Positions 44,489-52,264 are shown, numbered from the stretch's first letter. The stretch: 52,264 bases of DNA from Clostridia bacterium (GCA_017622555.1 JAGAQV010000002.1:1-52264), one strand, 5' to 3'. Notes: a model not told the origin generated them from the sequence alone. Numbers and translations are program-made.

Positions 44489-45328
44489 ATGTTAGTAAAT
44501 TTAAAACAAATTATAGGTATGGCAGAGGAAGGCGGCTATTGTATTCCGGCTTTCAACGTTTACAATATTGAAACCGTTATGGGTGTTATTAAGGCTGCTG
44601 AAGAAGAAAAGGCACCTGTTATTATTCAGGTTTACCCCCGTCTTATAAATGAAGAGGTTGGTTATTATTTGGCACCTGTAGTTCTTGCGGCAGCTAAAAA
44701 GGCAAGCGTTCCTGTTTGCTTCCACCTTGACCACGGCCCCTCTGAAGCAGAGGTACAAAAAATTCTTTATTGGGGCGCTACCGGCATTATGTATGACGGT
44801 TCGGTTCATCCATTTGAAGAAAACATTAAAAATACAAAGCACATTGTTGATATTTGCAACGCTATTGATGTTGGTGTTGAAGGCGAGCTTGGTCATATTG
44901 GCAGTGTTAACGATGACGCTATGGAAGAATATACTGACCCCGCTGAAGCCGGTGAATTTGTAAAGAAAACAGGCGTTTGCTGTTTGGCAGTTTTAATCGG
45001 TAATGCGCACGGTCACTATAAAAAGACACCTTGCCTTGATATTGAGAGAGTAAAGGCTATTCGTGAAGCTACAGGCGGAACACCGCTTGTTTTACACGGC
45101 GGCTCAGGCATTCCTGACGATCAGGTTAAAGCCGCAATAAAGGCGGGTATCCGTAAAATGAACATCGGTACCGACGTTTGCTGTGCTTTTGCCGAGGGTA
45201 CTCTTGAAACCTTGCAAGACCCAAATCGTTCTCTTGCAATTGACTTATTTATGAAAAAGCCGATTGATACCGTTAAAGCACTTGCTATTGAAAAAATACG
45301 TCTTGTTGGTGCGAACGGTAAAGCTTAA
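44489..45328 (+). CDS. Class II (zinc) ketose-bisphosphate aldolase, IolJ/GatY/FbaA-like
   Basis: 279 residues. Catalytic/zinc residues: Asp81-His82 in 'FHLDHGPS', Glu131 in 'VEGELG', His in 'GNAHGHYK', His203 in 'LHGGSG', phosphate loop 'KMNIGTD'. Cleaves a phosphorylated ketose to DHAP plus an aldehyde. Its position before a PfkB kinase and IolB-like protein recalls IolJ (DKGP aldolase), but fuculose-, tagatose- or fructose-phosphate specificity cannot be excluded. Confidence 0.88.
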   Translation: MLVNLKQIIGMAEEGGYCIPAFNVYNIETVMGVIKAAEEEKAPVIIQVYPRLINEEVGYYLAPVVLAAAKKASVPVCFHLDHGPSEAEVQKILYWGATGIMYDGSVHPFEENIKNTKHIVDICNAIDVGVEGELGHIGSVNDDAMEEYTDPAEAGEFVKKTGVCCLAVLIGNAHGHYKKTPCLDIERVKAIREATGGTPLVLHGGSGIPDDQVKAAIKAGIRKMNIGTDVCCAFAEGTLETLQDPNRSLAIDLFMKKPIDTVKALAIEKIRLVGANGKA

Positions 45329-45335
45329 TTAAATT

Positions 45336-45366
45336 ATACAACACCGTCTTTTTAGGCGGTGTTGTA
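45336..45366 (+). other. Intercistronic hairpin
   Basis: ACAACACCG/GCGGTGTTGT stem between aldolase and PfkB genes, with no T-run after it. Likely an mRNA processing or stability element within the operon. Confidence 0.45.
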
Positions 45367-45389
45367 ATCGCACAGAAAGGACAGTTGTT

Positions 45390-46301
45390 ATGTCTAAAAT
45401 TGTTGGTATAGGTGCAAATGTATTTGATACCCTCTATAATATTCCTACCTACCCGACTGAAGATACTAAAATGAGAGCCACTTCCAGCAAAACTGCAGGC
45501 GGCGGTCCTGTTGCAACGGGACTTGTTGCGGCACAAAAGCTTGGTGAGGACACTGCATATATCGGTGTTTTATCGGATGATAACGGCGGTAAATTTTTAA
45601 AAGAAGATTTTATAAAGTACGGTGTTAATACCGATTTAATTGAAGTGAAATCGGGTTACCGTTCCTTTGCATCGGTTTTATGGCTTTGTGCTGACACAGC
45701 AACCCGTACCTGTGTTTTTGATAAGGGCGATTTGCCGCCATTGGTATTGAATAATGAACAAAAAAAGGCTATAATGGAAGCGGAAATTTTAATGGTTGAT
45801 GGCAACGAAATGTCGGCAGCGGTTGAAGGCGCTAAAATTGCCAAGGAAAACGGCACCAAGGTGCTTTATGACTGTGGTGGTTTGTATGAAGGCGTTGAAA
45901 GGCTTTTGGCGCTTACCGATATTATGATTCCGTCTGAAGAATTTTCCCTCGGTCATACAGGCTGTAAAACAGCCGAAGAGGCTGCTAAAAAGTTATACGA
46001 AACCTATTCGCCTGAAGTAGTGGTTATCACACAGGGCAAAAAGGGCGGTATAATTTACGACGGTGAAAAGATTACCGCTTATCCCATTTATCCTGCAGTT
46101 GTGGTTGATTCTAACGGCTCTGGCGATGTGTTCCACGGCGCATTTGCTGCGGCGGTAGTAAAGGGATATAATTATCTTAAATGCTGTCATTTTTCAAGTG
46201 CCGTTTCGGGACTTAAGTGTACAGGTATCGGTGCTCGTGAAAGTGTGCCTAATTTCGAAACCACAAAAAACTATTTAAAGGAGAACGGTTATGAGTTATA
46301 A
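45390..46301 (+). CDS. PfkB-family sugar kinase, IolC-like position
   Basis: 303 residues of the ribokinase/PfkB family. N-terminal glycine motif 'TAGGGPVATGLVAAQKLG' and C-terminal signature 'DSNGSGDVFHGAF' with catalytic Asp246. Phosphorylates a sugar or sugar acid with ATP. Located between an IolJ-like aldolase and an IolB-like isomerase, so a 2-deoxy-5-keto-gluconate-type substrate is suggested by context only. Overlaps the next gene by 11 bp. Confidence 0.88.
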   Translation: MSKIVGIGANVFDTLYNIPTYPTEDTKMRATSSKTAGGGPVATGLVAAQKLGEDTAYIGVLSDDNGGKFLKEDFIKYGVNTDLIEVKSGYRSFASVLWLCADTATRTCVFDKGDLPPLVLNNEQKKAIMEAEILMVDGNEMSAAVEGAKIAKENGTKVLYDCGGLYEGVERLLALTDIMIPSEEFSLGHTGCKTAEEAAKKLYETYSPEVVVITQGKKGGIIYDGEKITAYPIYPAVVVDSNGSGDVFHGAFAAAVVKGYNYLKCCHFSSAVSGLKCTGIGARESVPNFETTKNYLKENGYEL

Positions 46302-47091
46302 TTATAAAAAGGCTTATGTTTCTGCAAAGGGATATACCCCCATTTGTAAAATTGGTGAATGCTCACTTAAAAAACTCGAATTTGGTATTATTGAACTATC
46401 CAAAGGCGAAAGCCTTTCCTTTGATACAAAGGATAAGGAAACCGCATTTATTATGCTTCAGGGTCACTGCGACGTTAAAACAGGTGATTTAAAATGGGAA
46501 AATGTTGGTAACAGAATGACCGTTTTTGAAAACCGCAAGGCTGAAAGCTTTTATATGCCAATAGAAACTGTTTGCGAAATTACAGCTCTTGACGATATTA
46601 AAATTGCTGTTTGCGCAACACCCGTTAAGGAAAAAACCGAGCCGCAGGTGCTTCGTGAAGACCACGTTGTATTAAAGGTTTTAGGTGAAGTGCCTTTTCA
46701 GCGTGAAACCAGCTTTATTATTGACGGCAACTCTAATGCAAAAATTCTCACCATTGGTGAATGTTACTGTACCGAAGGTAACTGGGCAGGTTTCCCACCT
46801 CACAAGCATGATGAGGACAATATGCCTACCGAATGTATTGCCGAGGAAATTTATTACTTCCTTTTCGACCCCAAGCAAGGCTTTGCAGTTCAGTGCCTTT
46901 ATACCGCTGACGGTGAAATAGATGAGGCTTACAGAGTTAAAAACGACGAGCTTGTAGAGTTCCCCATAGGTTATCACACCACCGTTGCTACCCCCGGCTA
47001 TCAGACCTATTTCTTGTGGCTTATGGCAGGCGATTATCAGGGCTTTAACAGAAGCAACGACCCCGAACACGACTGGATAGCAAATAGATAA
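46291..47091 (+). CDS. IolB-like 5-deoxy-glucuronate isomerase family protein
   Basis: 266 residues, bicupin. IolB hallmarks: 'EGNWAGFPPHKHDEDN' (metal His), 'AEEIYYFLFDPKQGFAVQCL', 'FPIGYHTTVATPGYQTYFLW' and the C-terminal 'NDPEHDWI'. IolB converts 5-deoxy-glucuronate to 2-deoxy-5-keto-gluconate. IolG, IolE and IolD are not in the window, so its true substrate may be a related uronate. Translationally coupled to the kinase. Confidence 0.87.
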   Translation: MSYNYKKAYVSAKGYTPICKIGECSLKKLEFGIIELSKGESLSFDTKDKETAFIMLQGHCDVKTGDLKWENVGNRMTVFENRKAESFYMPIETVCEITALDDIKIAVCATPVKEKTEPQVLREDHVVLKVLGEVPFQRETSFIIDGNSNAKILTIGECYCTEGNWAGFPPHKHDEDNMPTECIAEEIYYFLFDPKQGFAVQCLYTADGEIDEAYRVKNDELVEFPIGYHTTVATPGYQTYFLWLMAGDYQGFNRSNDPEHDWIANR

Positions 47092-47107
47092 TAAAGGAAA
47101 GAAACCT

Positions 47108-48577
47108 ATGAAATATCTTTTGGGAATTGACTTTGGTGGCGGCGCCTCGAAAGCTACCTTGATTGATGAAAAGGGTAATATTATTGCTGAAAATACGGTT
47201 GAATATCCTACCCTTTACCCCGAAAATGGTGCTTGTGAACAAAATCCACAGGATTGGATAAACGCGCTGTGTGAAAACAGCAAGGCGTTACTTTCAAAAA
47301 GTGGCATAAATGCCTGTGATATTCTTGCAATTGCGCTTGATTCAGCAACCCATACCTCACTTGTTTGTGATAAGGATTTTAAACCCTTACATAATGCAAT
47401 GCATTGGACAGATACCCGTTCCCGTAAAGAAGCTGATGCTTTAAGGGAAAGTGAAGGGGAAGAAATTTTCAAAAAAACCTTTCACAAGCCTGACACTATC
47501 TGGACTCTCCCTCAGCTTATTTGGCTTAAAACCAACAAGCCCGAAATTTTCAGTAAAACAAGGTACATTTTCTTTGAAAAGGATTATGTCCGTTACTTTT
47601 TAACCGACGTTTTCTGCACCGATTATATCGAAGCACAGGGAAGTATGCTTTATGACTGTGTTAATGGCTGCTGGGACAGAAAACTTTGTGAAATGGCAGG
47701 TATAACGGTTGATATGCTGCCGCCCATAAAAAACCCGACCGATATTATAGGCAAGGTTACCGAAAAGGCAGCAAAGGAAACAGGATTAGCAGTTGAAACA
47801 CCTGTTATTTGTGGCACGACCGACACGGTAATGGAGGTTTTTGCTTCGGGTGCGGTTAAAAAGGGCGATGTTACGGTTAAGCTTGCAACTGCAGGTCGCA
47901 TTTGTGTTATAACCGATAAGCCCTATCCTGACAGGCATTTGGTTAATTATTCGCATATTTCAAACGGACTTTGGTACCCTGGCACAGCGACAAAATCCTG
48001 CGCGGCATCATATAGATGGTATCGTGATACCTTTGGCGGCGAATATAAGGATTTGGACGATGGCGCAAAGGAAATTCCAATTGGTTGTGACGGGCTGATT
48101 TTCCATCCATATTTAAACGGTGAATTAACCCCTTACGCTGACCCTATGCTTTGCGGAAGCTTTACGGGGGTACGCGCAACACATACTAAGGCGCACTTTA
48201 CCCGTGCCGTTTTAGAGGGTGTTGCATACTCACTTCTTGATAGCAAAGCTTATCTTGATTCGCTGAATATTCCTTATAATACAGTTGCAACCGCAATTGG
48301 CGGTGGCACCAAGGGTACGCTTTGGCGTCAAATGATTGCTGACGCACTTGGCATTGCACTTAAAACCGTTAAAAGCAGCGATTCGTCCTTTGGCTCGGCA
48401 ATGCTTGCGGGTATTGCAGTGGGTGTGTTTAAGGATGCTGGAGATGCAGTAGAAAAATGCGTTAGGGAAGTGGATATAACATATCCCAACCCCGAAAATA
48501 CTCAAAAATACCGTAAAGTATTTGAAGATTATAAAAGAATTCACGATGCATTAGCATCGATATATCAAAACCGATAA
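47108..48577 (+). CDS. FGGY-family carbohydrate kinase
   Basis: 489 residues, normal for xylulokinase/fuculokinase/gluconokinase relatives. N-terminal ATPase fold 'YLLGIDFGGGASKATLIDE', 'HWTDTRSRKEAD', and C-terminal 'AIGGGTKGTLWRQMIADALG'. Phosphorylates a polyol or ketose. It is the second kinase of the operon, implying either two phosphorylatable parts of the substrate or two substrates. Confidence 0.87.
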   Translation: MKYLLGIDFGGGASKATLIDEKGNIIAENTVEYPTLYPENGACEQNPQDWINALCENSKALLSKSGINACDILAIALDSATHTSLVCDKDFKPLHNAMHWTDTRSRKEADALRESEGEEIFKKTFHKPDTIWTLPQLIWLKTNKPEIFSKTRYIFFEKDYVRYFLTDVFCTDYIEAQGSMLYDCVNGCWDRKLCEMAGITVDMLPPIKNPTDIIGKVTEKAAKETGLAVETPVICGTTDTVMEVFASGAVKKGDVTVKLATAGRICVITDKPYPDRHLVNYSHISNGLWYPGTATKSCAASYRWYRDTFGGEYKDLDDGAKEIPIGCDGLIFHPYLNGELTPYADPMLCGSFTGVRATHTKAHFTRAVLEGVAYSLLDSKAYLDSLNIPYNTVATAIGGGTKGTLWRQMIADALGIALKTVKSSDSSFGSAMLAGIAVGVFKDAGDAVEKCVREVDITYPNPENTQKYRKVFEDYKRIHDALASIYQNR

Positions 48578-48591
48578 AGGAGAAAATGAAA

Positions 48592-49440
48592 ATGGATATC
48601 AATTTAATTCCCCCCGAAGAATTAGGAAAAGGCAGTAACATCAAGCTTAACGTGTGTGAACACGAGGTTGATATGTACTGGAAAGTGGCTATTGAAGTCC
48701 TTGAACTAATCGAGGAAAATAACCGCAAGGGCGAGCCTACCGTTATGGTTGTACCTTATGGCCCTATCGGTCCTTACGCACGTATGGCTGAGCTCGTTAA
48801 TAAATACCGCATTTCACTTAAAAACTGCGTATTTATGAATATGGACGAATACCTTGATGAAAACGGTAAGTATATTGATTATAATCATCCGCTTTCTTTC
48901 CGTGGCGGAATGGACCGCACCTTCTATTCAAAGGTTGATGATGAGCTTAACGTTCTTCCTGAAAACCGCATTTTCCCCGACCCCGAAAATCCAGGTAAAA
49001 TAATGGAAACAATTGAAAAGTATGGCAAGCTAGATATGGTATTCGGTGGCGTTGGTATTAACGGTCACTACGCCTTTAACGAACCGCCTGAAGCATGGGA
49101 AAAGGTTACCCCTGAAGAGTTTGCTAACCGCCCCACACGTGTGCTTAAAATTGCCCGTGAAACCCGCACAATTAACGCATTTATGAATTGCGGCGCCAAT
49201 ATTGAAGCTATTCCCGAAAACTGCATTACTGTTGGTATGAAGGAAATTTTTAAGGCAAAGAAAATTCGTATGTGTATGCCAAGAGACTGGAATGCTGCAG
49301 CACTTCGCAAGGTTTTACACGGTCCTGTTACAGCATCAGTTCCTTGTTCACTTTTCCAAAATCATCCTGACGCACTTTTGTATGCTGCGGCAGTTGCTAC
49401 AAAATGTCCCGTTTCGGAAATTCGAGTTTACAATAAATAA
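48592..49440 (+). CDS. NagB-like (glucosamine-6-phosphate deaminase family), altered active site
   Basis: 282 residues. Retains 'MNMDEYLD' (Asp85, matching E. coli Asp72) and 'GVGINGHYAFNEP'. In that motif the catalytic Asp141 of NagB is Asn157, while His159 and Glu164 are kept. The phosphate loop G-x-T-G-G-T-P is replaced by 'VPYGPIGPYARM'. It is therefore unlikely to be a standard GlcN6P deaminase; it may act on a different amino or keto sugar. Start at the second ATG (48592), spaced 9 nt from GGAG. Stop overlaps the nagA-like start. Confidence 0.8.
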   Translation: MDINLIPPEELGKGSNIKLNVCEHEVDMYWKVAIEVLELIEENNRKGEPTVMVVPYGPIGPYARMAELVNKYRISLKNCVFMNMDEYLDENGKYIDYNHPLSFRGGMDRTFYSKVDDELNVLPENRIFPDPENPGKIMETIEKYGKLDMVFGGVGINGHYAFNEPPEAWEKVTPEEFANRPTRVLKIARETRTINAFMNCGANIEAIPENCITVGMKEIFKAKKIRMCMPRDWNAAALRKVLHGPVTASVPCSLFQNHPDALLYAAAVATKCPVSEIRVYNK

Positions 49441-50627
49441 TGAAAACCTTAATTAAAAATGCCGCCGTCGTTTTATGCGACGGCGTGCGCACATCTGATG
49501 TGTTGATTGAAGGCAGTAAAATTGCTGATATAAATTATAACGGCGAAATTACTGCGGATATGGAAATTATAAACGCCGACGGAAATTATCTACTCGCCGG
49601 CTTTGTTGATTTGCACGTTCACGGAGGTGGAGGTGCGGATTTTATGGATGCTACCACCGACGCCTTTGAAACGGCAGTTAAAGCGCATTTAAAGCACGGC
49701 ACGACCTTGCTTTATCCGACTGCGGTAGCTGCAAGCTATGACGATTTGTGCGACTTTTTAAACGCTTATAACCAGTTTAAAGCCACAAGTGAATATGCCG
49801 CTTTGACCGACGGTGTTCACCTTGAAGGACCCTACTTTTTCGGCGCAACACAGCTAAGCCGTGGGGCGCAAAAGGCGGACGTTTTGCGACTTCCCGATAT
49901 GGACGAGGTTGAAAAGCTGCTAAAGGTTGCAAATGGTAGCATTGCCCGTTGGGATGCATCTCCCGAACTTGAAGGGGCTTGCGAATTTGCCGAAAAAATG
50001 CGTGATAACGGTATTGTTTGTGCCGTAGCACACACCGACGCCACCGCACCCGAAGCCCTTAAGGGCTTCCAGCACGGTTTTAGCCATGTTACTCATTTTT
50101 ATAATGCAACAAGTCTTCACCGCAAGCGTGAGCAAACCGTTTACGCAGGTGTTGTTGAAGCAACTTATCTTGATGATAACGTTACGGTTGAGCTTATTGG
50201 CGATGGTTGTCATATTCCTAAGGAAACCTTTTTATTAACCCTTAAAATTAAGGGTAAGGATAAGCTTTCGGTTATAACTGACGGTATGCGAATTGCGGGT
50301 ACAAATATGCAAAGCGGCAAGCTTGGCAGCCTTAAAAACGGTAGCGAGGTTATAGTTGACAGCGGTGTTGCAAAACTCAGCGATAAAGTGTCCTTTGCGG
50401 GCAGTATTGCCACAATGGACAGGTGCCTTCGTGTGCTTTGTAACGATTTTGGAATGGACCTGCCCACTGCATCATGTATGCTGTCTCTCACCCCTGCAAA
50501 GCGTATGGGTGCGGATAAAGCAAAGGGAAGTATTGCTGTTGGCAAGGATGCCGATTTGGTTATAGTCGATAAAGGCCTTAATGTAAAGCAGGTTATATTC
50601 GGCGGTAAAATTATTGGAGAAAACTAA
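49440..50627 (+). CDS. NagA-like N-acetylglucosamine-6-phosphate deacetylase family
   Basis: 395 residues of the amidohydrolase superfamily. Metal and catalytic residues: His59/His61 in 'DLHVHGGGG', Glu129 in 'HLEGPYF', His198 in 'AHTDAT', His219 in 'THFYNAT', catalytic Asp281 in 'VITDGMR'. Removes acetyl from an N-acetyl amino sugar phosphate. The substrate-contact loop after HLEGP differs from NagA (no G-A-H). Coupled to the NagB-like gene (TAATG). Confidence 0.88.
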   Translation: MKTLIKNAAVVLCDGVRTSDVLIEGSKIADINYNGEITADMEIINADGNYLLAGFVDLHVHGGGGADFMDATTDAFETAVKAHLKHGTTLLYPTAVAASYDDLCDFLNAYNQFKATSEYAALTDGVHLEGPYFFGATQLSRGAQKADVLRLPDMDEVEKLLKVANGSIARWDASPELEGACEFAEKMRDNGIVCAVAHTDATAPEALKGFQHGFSHVTHFYNATSLHRKREQTVYAGVVEATYLDDNVTVELIGDGCHIPKETFLLTLKIKGKDKLSVITDGMRIAGTNMQSGKLGSLKNGSEVIVDSGVAKLSDKVSFAGSIATMDRCLRVLCNDFGMDLPTASCMLSLTPAKRMGADKAKGSIAVGKDADLVIVDKGLNVKQVIFGGKIIGEN

Positions 50628-50630
50628 CGT

Positions 50631-52016
50631 ATGAAAATAGTTGTTTGCATTCGGCAAGGGCTTGATGGAGAAATCAACCCATTTGATGCTTGTGCTTATG
50701 AGGAAGCGCTTAAAATTGGCGGCGAAATTACCCTTTTAAGTATGGGCCCTTTAACCGCAAGGGACTTTTTGTTAAGACTTACCCGTTTGGGTGCAAAAAA
50801 GGCAATACTTTTGTCTGACAAGGCTTTTGCCGGCGCGGACACCCTTGCAACCGCTTATACCTTGGCGCTTGCAATAGAAAAATTGAAGCCAGATTATATT
50901 TTTTGCGGTCGCCAAACCTTAGTTGGTGATACCGCTCAAACAGGACCTATGCTGTCGGTTTATGCAAAAACCAATATAATTACCAATGTAATGGGTGTTT
51001 TAGCGGCAAATGAAAGCGAAATCACTTGTAAAACACGTGATTATGGTGAAATAACCGCAACTGTGCCGGCACTTTTAACGGTTGAGCGCATTAATAATTT
51101 GCGGCTTCCATCAATCCGTTCCAAAATGGGTGAAGTCGAGGTTTGGACAGCAAAGGATATAAATGCCGATTTAAACCGCACAGGTCTTACAGGTTCACCT
51201 ACAAGGGTTCTTGAAACTAAAGAAAATTTGTCAGGCAGGCGTAGGTGCAAATATATAACTGCGGATGAATTATCCACCGTTATTTCCGAATCACTTAAGA
51301 AAAGCACTGAAAAGGTTGTAGAAAATACGACGGACGGCGAAAAGCTTAAAAAGGTTTTTTGTGTTGGTCAAGCACCGCTTGAATATGCTAAAGCCGTGTG
51401 CGAAAATCCTACCGTTATTTCGCTTGATACGGTTGATAAAATGGCCGAATTTATAAAAAACGAAAAGCCCGATGCTGTAATTTGGGGTTCGGACAGTCTT
51501 TCAAAGCAAATCTCCGCACAGGTGGCGGCAATGCTTAATTTGGGCCTTTGTGCCGACTGCACGTCACTTCAAACTGATGGCCAGATTTTATATATGGTAC
51601 GCCCCGCACTTGCGGGCAGTGTGGTTGCAAAAATCAAGAGTATTACCACACCCGCAATGGCAACTGTGCGTACAACTCAAAATGATATGGCAAATATTCT
51701 TGTTGCCGCAGGCTTTGGTGTAAAAGAAAACCTTGACAAAGTAAAAACATTTGCCGAAAGCATTGGCGCCGATTTAGTAACAACACGAAAAATGGTTGAT
51801 AACGACTTTTTTCCTTATGAAAAACAGGTTGGCCTTACAGGTAAGACTGTTGCCCCCTCGGTTTATATTGCATTGGGCGTAGCAGGTGTTGTACACCACA
51901 TTGTTGGTATGCAGCGTGCTGGTACGGTTATTGCTATTAATCCCGATAAAGATGCACCTATTTTCGATTATGCCGATTACGGTATAATTGCGAATTTTGA
52001 GGATATTAAGTTTTAA
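50631..52016 (+). CDS. Single-chain electron transfer flavoprotein (EtfB-EtfA fusion)
   Basis: 461 residues. Residues 1-200 are EtfB: 'CIRQGLDGEINPFDACAYEE' and the nucleotide/FAD loop 'CGRQTLVGDTAQTGP' (92-106). Residues 240-461 are EtfA with a shortened N-terminal domain: 'ADCTSL', 'RPALAGSV' (324-331), FAD motif 'QVGLTGK' (399-405) and 'AINPDKDAPIFDYADYG'. Normal EtfB plus EtfA total about 580-650 residues, so it is compact. Starts 3 bp after the nagA-like stop. Probably takes electrons from the GlcD/GlcF-like pair encoded upstream. Confidence 0.88.
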   Translation: MKIVVCIRQGLDGEINPFDACAYEEALKIGGEITLLSMGPLTARDFLLRLTRLGAKKAILLSDKAFAGADTLATAYTLALAIEKLKPDYIFCGRQTLVGDTAQTGPMLSVYAKTNIITNVMGVLAANESEITCKTRDYGEITATVPALLTVERINNLRLPSIRSKMGEVEVWTAKDINADLNRTGLTGSPTRVLETKENLSGRRRCKYITADELSTVISESLKKSTEKVVENTTDGEKLKKVFCVGQAPLEYAKAVCENPTVISLDTVDKMAEFIKNEKPDAVIWGSDSLSKQISAQVAAMLNLGLCADCTSLQTDGQILYMVRPALAGSVVAKIKSITTPAMATVRTTQNDMANILVAAGFGVKENLDKVKTFAESIGADLVTTRKMVDNDFFPYEKQVGLTGKTVAPSVYIALGVAGVVHHIVGMQRAGTVIAINPDKDAPIFDYADYGIIANFEDIKF

Positions 52017-52040
52017 AAAGCACCCTTTTGGGTGCTTTTT
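52015..52040 (+). terminator. Terminator of the ten-gene operon
   Basis: AAAAGCACCC-TTTT-GGGTGCTTTT stem and T-run directly after the Etf fusion. Confidence 0.88.
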
Positions 52041-52080
52041 AAAATAATGGAAAATATATATTGCTGGTGTTAATTATAAA

Positions 52081-52109
52081 TTGACAAAATAAAATGTAAA
52101 TGGTATAAT
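52081..52109 (+). promoter_or_regulatory. Perfect-consensus promoter for an RNA gene
   Basis: TTGACA (52081-52086), 17 bp spacer, TATAAT (52104-52109). No RBS or ORF follows; the transcript begins with tRNA-like sequence. Confidence 0.88.
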
Positions 52110-52130
52110 GTGCCTACAATTTAATATTTG

Positions 52131-52264
52131 CCTCCTTAGTTAAATGGATATAGGAACCTCACCCATTAGCAAAATCAAAGATTTTGAATGGGTACCGAGA
52201 ACCCTGCGGCTATCGCCGAATAAACCCGTTTGATGTTTCGGGTAAAAACAACTTTTAAGATATA
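52131..52264 (+). ncRNA. tRNA-Arg-like 5' fragment running into a structured RNA, incomplete at window edge
   Basis: The first 23 nt (52131-52153) match the acceptor and D-loop start of clostridial tRNA-Arg: GCCTCCT, TA, GTTAAATGGATATA. The D-stem closing sequence is then missing. What follows is ACCCATT...AATGGGT around AAAATC/GATTTT, CGGC-TATC-GCCG and ACCCG...CGGGT hairpins. A consensus promoter precedes it. It may be an interrupted tRNA gene, a tRNA-derived RNA, or a fragment; the window ends before the 3' part. Confidence 0.4.

Noticed and set aside
40513-45328. Simple L-fucose pathway (FucI, FucK, FucA, lactaldehyde oxidation)
   Set aside because: The isomerase is much shorter than FucI, the aldolase is of the IolJ/Fba type rather than FucA, and IolB-, NagA- and NagB-like genes are unexplained by fucose; it remains an alternative for part of the operon.
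52131-52264. Group I intron within tRNA-Arg
   Set aside because: The departure from tRNA sequence is at the D-stem, not the anticodon loop, and I could not identify the conserved P3/P7 core; left open as an interrupted tRNA-like RNA.

Overview
The window looks like a chromosomal segment of an uncultured, spore-forming member of the Clostridia (Bacillota), probably a gut plant- or glycan-degrading Oscillospirales-like organism. This placement is inferred from moderate-to-low GC, strong AGGAGG-type ribosome binding sites, a gerK-type spore germination operon with a candidate sigma-G promoter, a PyrK/PyrD-type dihydroorotate dehydrogenase and many glycoside hydrolases. No replication, phage or transposase gene is visible. 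Species-level identity cannot be read from the sequence.

Layout. 1-8.2 kb holds a nitrilase + beta-propeller operon (-), a patatin-like phospholipase (+), a HAD phosphatase + nitrilase-GDPD fusion operon (+), and a domain-permuted GH3 beta-glucosidase (-) divergent from an AraC regulator (+). 9-12.7 kb is a patchy stretch with a GNAT/four-helix-bundle pair, divergent tRNA-Gln and tRNA-Ala genes, a small membrane protein, an alpha/beta hydrolase, and an XRE regulator facing a nonsense-mutated XRE pseudogene. 12.7-18.4 kb (-) carries gerKA-gerKC-gerKB, then lepA-vanY. 18.5-27.5 kb (+) is a pyrimidine operon, pyrC-carB-pyrK-pyrD-pyrF-pyrE-pyrB-pyrI, running directly into a GH2 glycosidase; a GH78 alpha-L-rhamnosidase follows from its own promoter. 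32-38.6 kb (-) is a LacI-controlled CUT1 sugar importer (binding protein, two permeases) with malQ. 39.5-52 kb is an AraC regulator divergent from a ten-gene (+) operon.

The ten-gene operon (40513-52016) is the most interesting part. It encodes a fucose/arabinose-isomerase-like protein, a GlcD-like FAD oxidase, a GlcF-like iron-sulfur protein, a class II aldolase, a PfkB kinase, an IolB-like isomerase, an FGGY kinase, an altered NagB-like protein, a NagA-like deacetylase and a single-chain EtfB-EtfA fusion. Aldolase-PfkB-IolB is the IolJ-IolC-IolB lower half of inositol breakdown, but IolG, IolE, IolD and IolA are absent. The FAD oxidase, FeS protein and Etf together look like a lactate-dehydrogenase/Etf-type electron-confurcating complex. 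I cannot assign it to a described pathway.

Other structure: MITE-like repeats with two internal hairpins lie inside the pyr operon. Two near-identical ~170-214 bp repeats carrying the 3' end of the resident tRNA-Leu flank the sugar importer. A perfect-consensus promoter near the right edge drives an RNA that begins like tRNA-Arg and then departs from a tRNA fold.
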